NCBI GenBank assembly: GCA_963781785.1
Contig: CAWAHD010000005.1
Span: forward strand, 3,224,001 to 3,288,000
Reading direction: 5' to 3'
DNA: 64,000 nucleotides
Origin: CAWAHD01 sp963781785
GTDB lineage: Bacteria; Planctomycetota; Planctomycetia; Isosphaerales; Isosphaeraceae
Shown: one piece after another, positions 38,949 to 50,566 of the stretch
Position numbering within the stretch: position 1 is the first letter of the stretch
How the letters are laid out: each line of letters starts with the position of its first letter
The notes under the pieces: generated by a model
What the model saw: only the letters and a program-made list of their open reading frames with translations
What the model was told of the DNA's origin: nothing
The model's database searches: none
Made by a program: the position numbers and the translations under genes

Positions 38949-41900
38949 TCAGCTCGTTAGGGCGGAAGCGACAGAGGGAAGCCGATTGCGCCGGAATGCC
39001 TGGTTGAGCGACGAATCGACGACGCACTCGAAGCCCTCGAGCCGCGCCACGAGCCTGCCTCGCTCGTCAAGGATCTCGATGTCGGCAAGGGCGCGCGAGG
39101 CGCTCGAGCTCCGGATCTCGACCACGACGCGCACAATGCCGGCGGGATAGTCACGGCGGAATTGCCGGAGGCAGAAAAGAGCGGTCGGGAGTGAGTTGAA
39201 TCCAAGCTGCTCCCGCGTCCACAGTCCCACGAGCTGAAATGCGCCGTCGATGGCCAGAGGATCGATCAGCCAGGTGCTCCGGACCGGCTGGTCGATCCAC
39301 TCCGAAGGATCAGGCGCAGTCCTGACCCAGCCGGCGATGGCTCGCTCGCCACAACCCTCGACCGACTCGATCGCCTGCATGGCCGAGCCGTGAAACAGCA
39401 CGGATTGATAGATGGCGGCTCCAGCCCGAGAGTAAGGGGCCAGCGGCAGATCGGCGATCCGTGGTGAATCGGCCGGATGGCGATCGCCCAGGACGATGCC
39501 GGCGCGGGCATGAGCAACTTGCCGCCCACTGCCAAGCGTTCCCAACAGTTCGACCGGCACCACGAATTGATCGCCCCGTCGAACGGCCTTGCCCGCGCAG
39601 AGCTCCACGGTCGCACCGTTGCCTTCCCTGAGGATGACCCCCTTGAACAGGCGAAAATCGTCGACGCCGCATACCACCAGCCCCGGGTTGCGGTGCACTG
39701 CCCCTTCGGCCATCCACTCCAGGATCATCGCCACCGGCAACACGGCATGGCCGTCAATCACGTGCGCCGCCAGAACCGGCAGCGATTCGAGGTCGACCGA
39801 TCGCTCGAACACCCTCCCCAGGCTCTCGTCGCGCGGCAGCCGAGGCGCAGCCGCCGGTATCGTCAAGGACGCGTTGCCAGCCGGCTTGGCCTCGGCCAGA
39901 ACGACGACTTCGATGCTGCGCTCCCCTGCCCCCGCCGCCAGATCAACAACCAGCCTGGCACCGTCCTCAGGCGGGATCAGGCTCAGCCCTTCCTTCTCGA
40001 ACAACGGCTTGAGGGCCCCCTGAACCATGCCTCCGGCCCACGGACCCCAGTTGAACGAAACGACCCGGCAATGCGGCAGCCGAACCGCCTGCCATTGTGC
40101 CCATTTGTTCAAATATTCATTGGCCGCAGCGTAAGCCACCTGGCCCACGCGGCCGAACCGCGCCGAGCTGGAAGAGAATAGCGCCAGGAATTTGAGAGAG
40201 CCGGGATCGATTGCCTCGAACAGGCGCTCGATACCCTTGACCTTGGTGTCATACACCAGCGAGAACTGCGCATCGGTCTGCTCGATGATTCTCCGGTCGG
40301 ACAGGACCCCTGCTCCGTGAATCAGCCCCCGGACCAGCCCGAATTCGTGGCGAATTCGCGCGATACTGGATCGCACACTTTCTGCGTCCCGCACGTCGAC
40401 GGACCGGTAGACGACCGGCGAGCCTGCGGCCGCGATCCGTGCCAGGCTGCGGCGGACCTCGCGGCTCGCCATCACCTGGCGCGCTTCCTCACCCAGCTCG
40501 TGGGGAGTCAGCCGCCTCGTCGACCGCTCGAGCAAGCCTCGCTTGAGGTCGGCCTGGTCGACCAGTCCGGCCAGCCACCTTGGCTCTTCGACCGGCTCGG
40601 GAGAACGGCCCAGGAGCACAAGCCGCGGCTGGAACGCCTCGGCAAGCGCGACCGCGACCTGTGCAGTGATGCCCCGTCCCCCGCCGCTGATCACGACCAG
40701 GTCGCCCTTCTCGAGCGGCCGGGCCGGCCGGCCGTTGGCACCGTGACCCGCGACGGGCTCCAGCTCGATCGTGATGCGGCCAGCGTTGCTCAAGCCGACT
40801 TCGACCGGACCGCGCCGGAGCATCTCCTCGACGATCAGCGCCGCGGCTTCCTCGGCGGGCTCGAAACCCGGGTCGAGATCCACCGCCTTGCAGTGAACTC
40901 CAGGCCATTCCCGCGCGGCGGTCTTGGTCATTCCCGCCAGGGCGCCTGAGATCGGACTCGCGGCCGCAGCAATCCCGCCCGCACCGAACGAGCCGTCCAG
41001 CCGCGCGACCGTCACGAGCGCCGCGCCTCCCCGCGCGGCCGATTCATGCAGAGCGGCTGCGCACGCACGCATCAGCCGGAACGCCTTGCCGGCGAACTCG
41101 TCATCTCGCAAGCTCGCCGGTGCCAGGACTATCAAAGCACAAGGCGCATCCTCCGCCCCGTAAGGCCGGGAATCATCGAGTGCCACCACGCGGCAGGAAT
41201 AGCCGCGCAAGTGCACCTCGGAGCGCACGGCTTCGGCCAGCCGCGACCCGTCCGCAGTGACCCAGACCATACCCCCGGCAGGGAGAACGACCTTGTCTCG
41301 CCGATCCGGACCGTCGAGCGGACGTGCGCGAGGATGAAGCCTGCTCAGGGTCAAGGGACCGCCCTGGTCGACGTTGGGCCGCACGTCGAGATTGGGCCGG
41401 TCGACGTGATTTCGTGTCTTCTCCGCCACCGCCTCCGAGTGCCCGCCAGCCATCGAATCGAGCGGGGAATCGGCCTGGGAGCCAGCCGGAGCCGCATTGT
41501 GCTGGCTCGCCGGCTCGCCGGCGGCTCCGCTCAGGAAAATGGCGATTTCGCCGAGGGTGCTCAGCGCCCCGATCTGGTCGGGAGCCGGCGCGGGAGCGGC
41601 CGGAAGCCGATCCTGAATCGCCGAGAAGATCTCAACGCGCTTGATCGAATCGATTCCGAGATCGGTGTCCATCCGCATCCCCAGCTCCAGGATGTCGATT
41701 GGGTATCCCGTCTTGTCGGCGACCGTCTCGAGCAGGATCCGTTCGATCTCGCCGGGCAGAACGCGCGTGCCGTCCGACTTCGCCGCATGCTCATGCCCCG
41801 GCGAGAACGACTCGCCGTTCTCTGCCGCGACAAGGTGCTCGGCGATCGAGCGCAGCGTGCGGAATGAGCCCAGGCGGTCCGGCTCGAGCGGGGTGAGCCC

Positions 41901-44900
41901 CGGCAGTCGGTCTTGCAGGGCCGACAGGATCTCGACCCGCTTGATCGAATCGATTCCCAGGTCGCTGTCGAGCTGCATGTCGAGATCCAGCACCTCGGCG
42001 GGGTAACCCGTCTTGTCGGCGACGACCTCGATCAGGACGGCCGCGCGCGACCCGGCTGCCGCCGATTGATCGGGCGTTCCGGGCGGCTCCTGCCCATTCG
42101 TCGCCGCGAAGTCGCGTCCTGGGGCGACGTGCGCCGTCATTGCAGGTGGTTGGTCGGGCACTGGTGGCGGCGCCGGCCGCTCGACAGCCGGAACGACCGC
42201 ATCGGATCGGGCGATGTTGTCTCGCGGCGTCGGGGCGGCCAGCCCGGCAAGCTCCGGCGGCCCGGCACCCGGCGAGTCGAACCGCCCCGCCCTTAACCGC
42301 TGCTCGTGCTCAAACAGCTTGAGGAATGTGCGCTGCGTCTTCTCCTGGCCCTCCAGGAATTGGCGGTGCAGCTCGGCGGTCTGTTCGGCCAGTCGTTCCA
42401 GAGCGATCAGGCTTTCTCGTGTGTGCCGGAGCGCCTCGTGCCATCCCACCGGGGCGGCGGTTGGAGCGATCGATGGCCGCGCGGGCTCCCCCGCCGCGCG
42501 CCCTTCGCCGGTCGTGCCCAGAGCTTTGGCGTGCGCTGCCGCCTGGCCATTCGAATGGTGCGAGCTCGTTCCTTCGGGCTGATTCATGGTCCTGTCAATC
42601 TCGATGCGATCTCGCGGTCGAAGATACGAATTCACCGTCGAGCCAATGTCGCCGGCACTCAAAAAATCGGGCGCAGACCTGGCCGCCGGCCATTTCTGCT
42701 CGACGGTGTCAACAAGGGTGCCTTCCAGCGCCGCGTCCCGAGCCGGCTCACCGCCGGGGGCAACCTTCGGCCGCACATTGGCGCCGCAGATCCTGGCAGT
42801 CAACCCCGTCTTTTTCGCGTCTCGGGCCAGGCCGTGATCTCCGTCGTCCCATCGAACAAGATCGACAGCATACCCCAGTGCGGCCAAGGACGCGAGCGAG
42901 CAGGCCAGATCGAGCAGATTGCCGGATCCGCCTCGGGACGCATCCACGGCAATGGCGTGGGATTCCCGCCCCTCCAGGATAGCGCGAACGAGCGCAGTGA
43001 GCTTGGAGTCAGGCCCGACTTCGAGAAACGTGCGAGCCCCCATCGCATACATCGACTCGATCTGCCTGACGAACTCGACCGGCCGGGCGAGCTGCCCCGC
43101 CAGGAGCGCGCGGGCACCCGCGGGATCAGCCGGATAAGGGGCAGCCGTCGTGTTGGCGAACACCGGCACGGCCGAGGGCGAGAACCAGATCGATTCGAGC
43201 ACCTCGCGCAGCGGCCCCTCCGCACCAGCGACGAGCGGGCTGTGAAACGCCGCCGAAACCGGGATCGGCACGACGGCGGCCTTGCGGGCGAGCAAGCTCG
43301 CCGCAGCCCGCTCAATCTCGCCCGTCGCCCCGGAGAGCACATACTGGCGCGGAGCGTTCTTGTTGGCGATCACCACGTCGATCCGCTGTGCCGAGAGCAC
43401 GGCCTGGATTTCCTCGAGTGACCCGAACACGGCCAGCATCGCGCCAGGATCCTCTCCGTGTGCTCGCCGGGCCATGAGCGCGCCGCGGTGCCGTGCAACC
43501 TCCAGGAAGGAACGGTCGTCGATTCGGCCGGCGGCCTTGAGCGCGGTCAGCTCGCCGAAGCTATGCCCTCCCACGAGGTCGGCCCGGACGCCGAATTCCT
43601 CGAGAATCCCCAGCAACCCCAGGCTGACTGCGCCGATCGCCGGCTGCGCGGTGCGTTTCCCGCAGGGAGCGCTCCTGCTCGAGCCGATCCTCGTCCTGGA
43701 ACGCCGCGCGAGGATAAACCCGGTCGGAAAGGAGACCTCCGGCTTGACCGCCGACGTCGTTGGCAAGGATCAGAGCGTTTTGCATCCGGGGAAACCGGCA
43801 TGCCAGGTCGCGAAGCATTCCGACGTACTGGGAGCCTTGTCCGGGAAAGAGCATGGCAAGCTGCCCCGGCGGCCGGCCGTTCCCGAGAAAAATGTACGGA
43901 TGGTCGCCGGAGGTGCCGCCTGGCGTGATCGCCGCCGACCGCCTCCCGAAGCTTGCCGCCGGCCACGACTCCAACCGATCTCTTGCCGCGGCGCAGACAC
44001 TCGCCAGATCGGTCTTGCCCCGCTCCACCACCAGCAGCATCCGGCATCGATCTTCGGAACGGAAGAGCGACCGGCTGAGAGCGGCCTCGCGGCGGATCTC
44101 GGCCCAGTCGGCCCGCCCCTCCCAGGGCTCGAGCAAACCGCCGATCTCGGATGGGAGATCAGCCGAGAATGCCAGAATCTGGATGTCGCCGTCCCAGTCG
44201 ATACCCGCCTTGCCGGGCCCGGCCTCTTCCAGGATGCAATGGAAATTACTGCCGCCGAACCCAAACGCGCTCACCGCCGCGCGACGGGCGTGCCCTTGTC
44301 TGGTCAGCCAGGGACGGGCCTCGGCGTTCACGTAGAATGGCGATCGGCCCGTGGCCAGCCGCTCGACCGGGCGGCGAATCTTGGAAGTCGGGGGCAAGAC
44401 TTTGTGGTATAGCGCCATCGCCGCCTTGATCAAACCCGCCGCGCCTGCGGCGGCCTTGGTGTGCCCCACCTGCGATTTCACGGAGCCCAGCGCGCACCAG
44501 GGGGTCTCGCGCCCTCCGGTTCCGTACACCTCGTCAAGGGCCGCCAGCTCGGTCGCATCACCCACCTTGGTGCCGGTCCCGTGGGCCTCCACCAGCTCGA
44601 CCGATTCGGGGGCGATTCCCGCCAGGTCATACGCACGGCGCAACGCCTTGACCTGCCCGGCCGCGCTGGGAGCGTATACCGCCTGCCCCTTGCCGTCGCT
44701 CGAAGACCCGACCGAGCGAATCACGGCATAGATCCGGTCGCCGTCGCGCTGTGCATCGGCCAGCCGCTTGAGGACCAGAAGCCCGAGCCCCTCGCCCAGA
44801 ATCGTCCCATCGGCATCGGCGTCGAACGGCCGCGCATCTCCCGTCGGAGACAAGGCCGGCGTCTTGCTGAAGCACATGTAGACAAAAATGTCGTTAAATG

Positions 44901-45618
44901 TATCGATGCCTCCGGTCACGGCGAGGTCGCACCGGCCGCAGGCCAGTTCCAGCAGCGCCAGCTCAACGCGCCGAGCGAGCTTGCGCAGGCCGCATCGACC
45001 ACGCAGTTGGTGCCTCCCAGGTCCAGCCGGTTGGCGATCCTGCCGGCCGCCACGTTGCCCAGCAGCCCGGGGAAGGAGCCCTCCTGCCAGCCGACGTACG
45101 ACGCGGCAATCCGCCGGACCACGTCGTCGGCTGTCGGGCCGTCGACACCTGCCGCGTCCAGCGCGCGTCTCCAGATCGGCTGCCCCAGCCGCGCCCCCAG
45201 CGGGATCACCAGCTCGAGCGTCCCGCTCACCCCCAGGATCACGCTCACCCTGTCCCGCTCGAATGCGCGGCTCTCCGGGTAACCGGCATCCTCGAGCGCC
45301 GGCGCGGGCCACCATCAGGCCCAGTAGCTGGGTTGTGTCCGTCGCCTCCAGCGAGTGAGGCGCGATCCCGAAATCCAGGAGGGGAAAGTCGACCGGAGTC
45401 AGAAATCCACCTCGCCGCGCGTACGTGCGATCGGCGGCCCGGGGATCGGCGTCATGATAGTCCGCAACCCGCCAGTGCGATTCCGGCACCTCGGTGATCG
45501 CGTCGACGCGATCGCGAATCAAGGCCCAGTAGCGCGCCAGGTCCTGCGCCTGAGGAAACATGCAGCCCATTCCGATGATGGCCACCGGAACCGGGGGCGA
45601 GAAAGCGGACGAATTCAA
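38949..45618 (-). CDS. pfaA: PfaA-type PUFA synthase subunit (KS-AT-ACP-ACP-KR-DH), frameshifted
   Basis: About 2,220 residues. Start TTG at 45618 (AAAGGG upstream) directly before the KS (VPVAIIGMGCMFPQ); an ATG further up gives a non-conserved leader. Domains in order: KS (Cys in VVDAACASSL, in a shifted frame between about 45300 and 44985), AT (GHSFGE ~res 684), a long Pro/Ala linker, and two ACPs with the pantetheine Ser in LGIDSIKRVEI (~res 1222 and 1321). Next are a ketoreductase (VISGGGRGITAQVAVALAEAF ~1640) and a hotdog dehydratase (HVIDGHAVLPVAM ~1950; DPLAIDGAFQ). Frameshifts near 45300, 44985 and 43645. PUFA synthases typically have four or more ACPs; two is a small number and may reduce throughput. 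Confidence 0.92.
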
Positions 45619-45703
45619 GTCTCTACCCTTTCGAACGACCGTCAAAGGCCGGAAGAGCCGGGGGGAAATAGACGCGCGGGTGCCGCGCGGCAAAGGTGTT
45701 ATG

Positions 45704-47306
45704 TTAGGATAAGCAGAACCGGTTCTCAATCTCGCTGAGCTCCAAGGGCCTCAAGCGGGGCACTCCCGGGGGTAGATTCACTCCCTGCACGCTTGCGATC
45801 CTGGCCCGGTTGAGCACGGCCGCGCCGTGCAGAATATTGAGCGCGACGGCCGCCACCCGCCGATTCTCGGGCGGCTCGAGGTGTGAGCCCCGTACCCAGT
45901 CGTTGAAGGCTGCCATCGCCGGCCCGCACCAGATCTGGTAGTCGACCATTCGCGACGGCTCGCCGGTGTTGGCCCACTGCGACGACATCCCCAGGTACCA
46001 CCGGAACACCAGGGCCATCTTCTGCTTGGGATCCCGCTCCGATCGCTCGATTCGCGAAGGGTCCCGGTCCGCGAAATAATCGCGCGTCTGCTGCCAGATC
46101 CGTGCGATGGGCGCCCGGAAAATCGTCTTCTCCAGCGTCGCCCGCTCGCTGTCGGGAATCTGGTCCAGGCCGTCGTGTGCCCGGTACAGCTCGTAGAGCT
46201 TCGCCGCCCGCATGGCGAACAGCGTGCCACGCTTGAGCACCTGCACCTTGACTCCCATCTCGAACATGTCCGCCGCGGGCGCCATCGCCACGTCGGCCTG
46301 CTGAGCCTGGGCGAGCATGCGCCGCACGGCCTCCGAGGTACCGGCCTCGACGCACGACTGGTTGACCGACCCGGTCACGATGTAAGCCGCCCCCATCGCC
46401 AGGGCCCCGGCCGCCGCCCACGGAGTCGAGATTCCCCCGGCAGCTCCGACCCGCACCGGCCGCTCAAAGCCGTGCCGCGTCTGCATCTGGTCACGCAAGG
46501 TCAACATCGTCGGCAGCAAGACGATCGCCGGCTGATTGTCGGTGTGCCCTCCCGAGTCGGCCTCGGCCGTGATGTCATCGGCCATCGGAATCGCGCGATG
46601 ACCACTCGGCCTGCTCCGCACTGATCTGGCCCCTGGCCAGGAGCTCCTTGACCAGTGGCTCCGGCGGCGGTGCCATGAACTTCGAGGCAACCTCCACCCG
46701 CGACACCTTGGCAATGATCCGATTGGCCGCAAAGATCCGCCCGGACCCATCCCGGCGAATTCCCGCGACGCGATACCGCACAACCGGCAGGGTCAGGTTC
46801 AGAAAGGCCGACGCCTCGACCAGCCGCACTCCCCGCCTCAGATACAGATCCACCACCGCCGACTCCAGCTCCGGCTCGCCCGGACTGTGAATCAGGTTCA
46901 TTCCGAACGGGATCTGTTCCCCCAGGCTGCGATCGAATTGATCGAGTGCCTTCTTGATCGCCTCGAGCGACAGCCCGGCCGAGCCGAAGATACCCAGCAG
47001 GCCGTTTCGACCCATCGCCTCGACCAGCCCAACCGAGCCGATACCATTGGCCATGGCGCCCGACATGCAAGCATAACGCAGCCGATGCTCGGCCCGGAAC
47101 CGCGAATCCCCCAGGTCCTCGAGCCGGCAGGCAGGCACGATCGCCGCACGTTCTCCGGCTTCATCTCTGCCCCAGGAGCGGCCTTCTTCCAGAATCTCGT
47201 GACGGCCCGCTCGCTCCACAACGCGAAACGGCTCGCCGAGCTGCGAGAGTGCTCGCTCCCAAGTTTCAACCGAGGCCAAGGCCACGACCACTAGGTTGCT
47301 CCGCAA
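45704..47306 (-). CDS. pfaD: PfaD, PUFA synthase trans-acting enoyl reductase
   Basis: FMN-dependent enoyl reductase of the nitronate monooxygenase fold that saturates selected double bonds during chain growth. Very close to known PfaD: RYACMSGAMANGIGSVGLV, GMNLIHSPGEPELE, VEASAFLNLTLPVVRYRVAGI, NRIIAKVSRVEVASKFM, MADDITAEADSGGHTDN, VRVGAAGGISTPWAAAGALAMGAAYIVTGSVNQ, ADMFEMGVKVQVLKRGTLF. One frameshift near 46590 (AEQAEW then the shifted frame into IPMADD) splits the gene. The start is uncertain: TTG at 47306 or one of the following GTG codons; no good ribosome binding site. It lies 85 nt upstream of pfaA, the gene order of myxobacterial pfa1-pfa2-pfa3. Confidence 0.93.
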
Positions 47307-47383
47307 TCAGTCAGCTCGATCAATGTGGCAGCATGGATGATGCCATTCACGCAGAAAGTCCGCAGGCGGCTGTCCAAGGTACT

Positions 47384-48067
47384 CTATTGAAACCGAAAAT
47401 GGGGAGCCGGAATGGTCGTGACGCGCTCGGCGGCCACGGCTTCGGTGATCAGGAATGGAGCCGGTCCGTGGAAAACACGCTGTGCGATGGATTCGAGACC
47501 TCCCTGGGCCATCAGACCGCGGAACCGCTGGGCGGAGGCATGGTGGACGTCTCCCTCGACCGTGGCCACGCAGACGTCATAGATGAACCAGCCCCAGATG
47601 CTGTCCCGATATCCGTCGATGATCATTAACCGTCCGCCCGGCTTCAAAACGCGCGACATCTCGATGACGGCGCGATCCTGGCGGGGGTAATGGTGGAAGC
47701 TGTTGGCACAGGTCACGACGTCGAAGGATCCGGAACCAAATGGTAGGCGTTCGCTGTCTCCTCGCACGGGGAACACGTGGCCCGGGTGCCGCCGCCACCG
47801 CGACTGGCCCTCGCGGAGCATCTCGGAGACCAGGTCCACCCCGCAAACCTCCGATCTCGGCAAGGCAGCGCGGACCTTGGTTGCGAACACCCCCGTGCCG
47901 CAGCCCACGTCGAGGATCTTGAGCGGACGGTCACCCGCCACGTCGCGGATCCGGCCGATCAGAACCCGGTGTGACGGCGAGAACAACAGCCACTGAAGGA
48001 TGCTCCGGTCGTAACTGTCACTCCATCGTTTGAACTCCCGGGCAACCTGCTGCTTGTCGTAACCCAT
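47384..48067 (-). CDS. Class I SAM-dependent methyltransferase
   Basis: About 227 residues starting at 48067 (MGYDKQQVAREFKRWSDSYDRSILQWLLFSPSH). UbiE/MenG-like fold: SAM motif I LDVGCGTGVFATKVRAALP, acidic residue of motif II (VDLVSEML), motif III region FDVVTCANSFHHYPRQDRAVIEMSRVLKPGGRLMIID. It lies 77 nt upstream of pfaD on the same strand and is probably the first gene of the unit. It may methylate a lipid, quinone or the pathway product, but the substrate cannot be read from the sequence. Confidence 0.8.
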   Translation of the reverse strand: MGYDKQQVAREFKRWSDSYDRSILQWLLFSPSHRVLIGRIRDVAGDRPLKILDVGCGTGVFATKVRAALPRSEVCGVDLVSEMLREGQSRWRRHPGHVFPVRGDSERLPFGSGSFDVVTCANSFHHYPRQDRAVIEMSRVLKPGGRLMIIDGYRDSIWGWFIYDVCVATVEGDVHHASAQRFRGLMAQGGLESIAQRVFHGPAPFLITEAVAAERVTTIPAPHFRFQ

Positions 48068-48642
48068 ACGATGGCCTCCGTGCCGTCTCTGCCGGCTGAA
48101 CAACCGTTCTCGCCGCGGGGAGCCGGTTCTTCCTGCCCGGGAGAACCCGAGGCCCATAGTGAGACAAATCTCTGTCGTGAGCATGGTTTCCGTCGAGCCA
48201 TTCCCCCCCAAGTCTTTACCCAATGTCGCGCGATCTCGCAACCCGGAATCGACCGAGATCGTGATGAATTCCTATCTTACAAAGCTGAAGGTCAGGCTTT
48301 CCAGCCTGACGTCCCAAGCGGTAGGTCAGGCTTTCCCGCCTGACGTCCTCTAAGAGTCCGGCTGGAAAGCCTGACATACAAAGAGGCCTGGTTGTCTCGC
48401 CGCGAGTCGGGTCGTTGATCGAAAACGGCCGAAGACCGCGTGCCCAGCTTGTCAATATAGGTGATATCAGGGGCCTGGAAAAGGTATAGCCGATGGTGAG
48501 GATTCTTGATTGGGTGTCAGGATTTCAATTGGCAAACGACCAATAGACACAACCGCGCCACCAATCAGGTGTGGAATGCGCTTGGATTTGTTTTCGTAGC
48601 GTGGCGGTGTTTTGCTTCTTGAAGCCAATACGAGGTACACCC
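48068..48642. other. Divergent intergenic region with palindromic repeats
   Basis: 575 bp between the methyltransferase and the beta-propeller gene, which point away from each other, so promoters of both units should lie here. It contains the three palindromic units at 48291-48375. No supported coding sequence. Confidence 0.5.
48291..48375. repeat. Three copies of a 20-bp palindrome (GTCAGGCTTTCCAGCCTGAC)
   Basis: Unit 1 is 48291-48310, unit 2 (one change, CCCGCC) is 48325-48344, and unit 3, a diverged inverted copy, is about 48357-48375. Each folds into a short hairpin (GTCAGGC/GCCTGAC arms). Such palindromes recur in planctomycete genomes. It could end transcripts or be a mobile REP-type sequence. 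Confidence 0.7.
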
Positions 48643-49966
48643 ATGGATCGTCATCGTTCGAACAAGCGTAGATCGTTATTTTGCCGTCTCGAAATGCTGG
48701 AATCCCGTCAACTCATGTCCGCCTCCCCGCTTGTTTTGCAGCGAGCCCAAAGCTTTGTTTACACGGAAACAGAGAACTCCAATCCTGGCCAGAACAGCGT
48801 GATTGCCTATCGGCAAGATTCTGACGGCCAGGTAACGGAAATCGGAGCATTCCAGACTGGTGGTACGGGCTTCTCCGACCCGCAGGGGCTGCTCGGGCCC
48901 GACGATTCCGACAAGGAAGTGATCGCCAGTCCTGACGGACGTCTGGTTTTTGCAGTCAACCAGGGGAGCAACTCGATCGCCGTGTTCCGCGTCGAGCGAA
49001 GCGGCTCGCTGGCGCTCATCCACGACACGGCCGTCAACTCCGGGGGCACGCAACCTGTGAGCCTTGCGATTGGCGACGGCCGGCTTTACGTCGTGAATCG
49101 TGGAGATGAAATCCAGGGTCAGCCCGGCACGATCGCTCCCACGATCACGGTCTTCAACATCGGGCAAAATGGTGTTCTCGCACGCGACTTCGCGGCGACG
49201 ACCACGCTGCCGGTCGGTCTTTCCCCGTCCCAGGTGCTGATCTCGTCCAGGTCGGGTCTGGCGTTTGTCGACACCTTCACGCCCCCGCCGCTCAACACGG
49301 TGACCGACGCGAACGAAGTGCTGCCCTTCCGGATCGCTGCGAATGGAAAGCTCATTCCCGTTTCCAGTGGAGGGGTTGGGGCGCCGGTGACTCCACCGCT
49401 CTTGTTGGGGCTTGCTCAGCACCCGGCCAAGGAAATCATCTACGCCGGACTCACCGGGGCCGGCCAGATCGGCGTGTTCGCGTTCGATCGCAGCGGCAAG
49501 CTGAGCCTTGCCGATACCGTTACCATCGAGGGCGGTGGTCCATGCTGGACACTTGTGAGCGCCAACGGCCAGTTCCTTTACTCGGTCGATACCGGCACGA
49601 ACAGCGTCGGGGTATTCTCGCTGGCCGATCCCTTGCACCCCATGCAGATCCAGGAGTTCGTGCTGGGCGGCCCGCAGAATTCGACTGGTGACTTCACGGC
49701 TGCGCGAAACCACGGACTTTGAGTTCGCTCTCGATCCGAGCGGCAAGACTCTCTATGTCATCGACCATCAGACCGATGCGGCAGGCAGTTTCCCGCAAGG
49801 GAATGCTCTGCACGTTCTTTCGGTTGCGCCGGACGGCACGCTTTCCGAGAGCGCCGCCTCGCCGCTCTTCCTTCCTGCTGACATTCCGGCAGGATCCGCA
49901 CCGCAGGGCGTTGCCGTGATTGCGGCCCCGGCGTCGTCAAGAAACGGTGACAGGGGAAATGCCTGA
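48643..49966 (+). CDS. Secreted beta-propeller (lactonase-like) protein, frameshifted
   Basis: Start ATG at 48643. The leader MDRHRSNKRRSLFCRLEMLESRQLMSA is the planctomycete export motif with LExLExRxL. Repeated blades follow: NSVIAYRQDSDGQVTEIGAFQTGG, IASPDGRLVFAVNQGSNSIAVFRVERSGSLALI, LAIGDGRLYVVN, VGVFSLADPLHPM and FEFALDPSGKTLYVIDHQTD, as in 6-phosphogluconolactonase-type seven-bladed propellers. One frameshift near 49705 separates the first ~355 codons from the last blades (AARNHGL, stop). Probably an extracellular or periplasmic protein; enzyme activity is not established because lactonase catalytic residues are not clearly visible. Confidence 0.7.
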
Positions 49967-50566
49967 TCAGTCTTCGGAAACGGACGGCGAGTTGCCGGCA
50001 CTGACGCGGGGTTTCAATGACACGAAACACGGCCAGGAAACCGGCAGCATGATGCGCCGGAATCCATTGCGGCAACAAAAGAGCGAAAAAGCGGGCGTGG
50101 TTCAGCGCGGGGTAGCACTCCGGGCAGAACCAGCCCAACGCGCAAGCGACGTAAGCCGAACCCTCACTTGCGCTTCGGGCCAGTGTGAACGCCGGGACAC
50201 GTCCGAAGAGTGTTGCCCAAACATGCGCGCGATTGAACCGAACCAGACAGCCATGTGGGAGTTGGCTGGACGGGGCATCAGTCATCCCGAGCTCAAAGCA
50301 AGATCTGACTCGTTGAACGAAGAACGAGGGTCAGAAACTGAGGCGAGCGGGCGGAAGACGCAGCTTGTCGTCACACTTCTGCTCCGCGCTCCGCTCGGTC
50401 TCAGGAAAGAAGATCGCATTTCATGAACCAGCCCAGGTTTTGCAATCGCCCACGGATCTTCGCTACGCATTCCGCGTCCTTGAGCCGCGACTGAACCCAG
50501 TCGTTGGATACCGGCAATGTCTGCCGGGACTGACACCTCCGCCGGAGACCCCGCCGCGGTCGACCG
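49967..50566. other. Intergenic stretch with a palindromic repeat element
   Basis: 600 bp without a supported gene. It contains copy A of the ~147-bp palindromic element (50097-50243). Its long open frames on both strands run through that repeat, as expected for a structured GC-rich sequence, not for a gene. Confidence 0.5.
50097..50243. repeat. Palindromic ~147-bp dispersed element, copy A
   Basis: Aligns over its whole length with 56893-57040. Central arms (CAGCCCAACGCGCAAGC ... GCGCTTCGGGCC) and outer arms (GGTTCAgCGCG ... CGCGaTTGAACC) face each other, so the whole can fold into one long hairpin. No coding potential of its own. Confidence 0.65.

Noticed and set aside
49758..50285. Minus-strand frame reading ...LARSASEGSAYVACALGWF... 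as a gene
   Set aside because: It runs across the palindromic repeat; the same peptide pattern occurs in copy B by translation of the repeat, not by descent of a protein.
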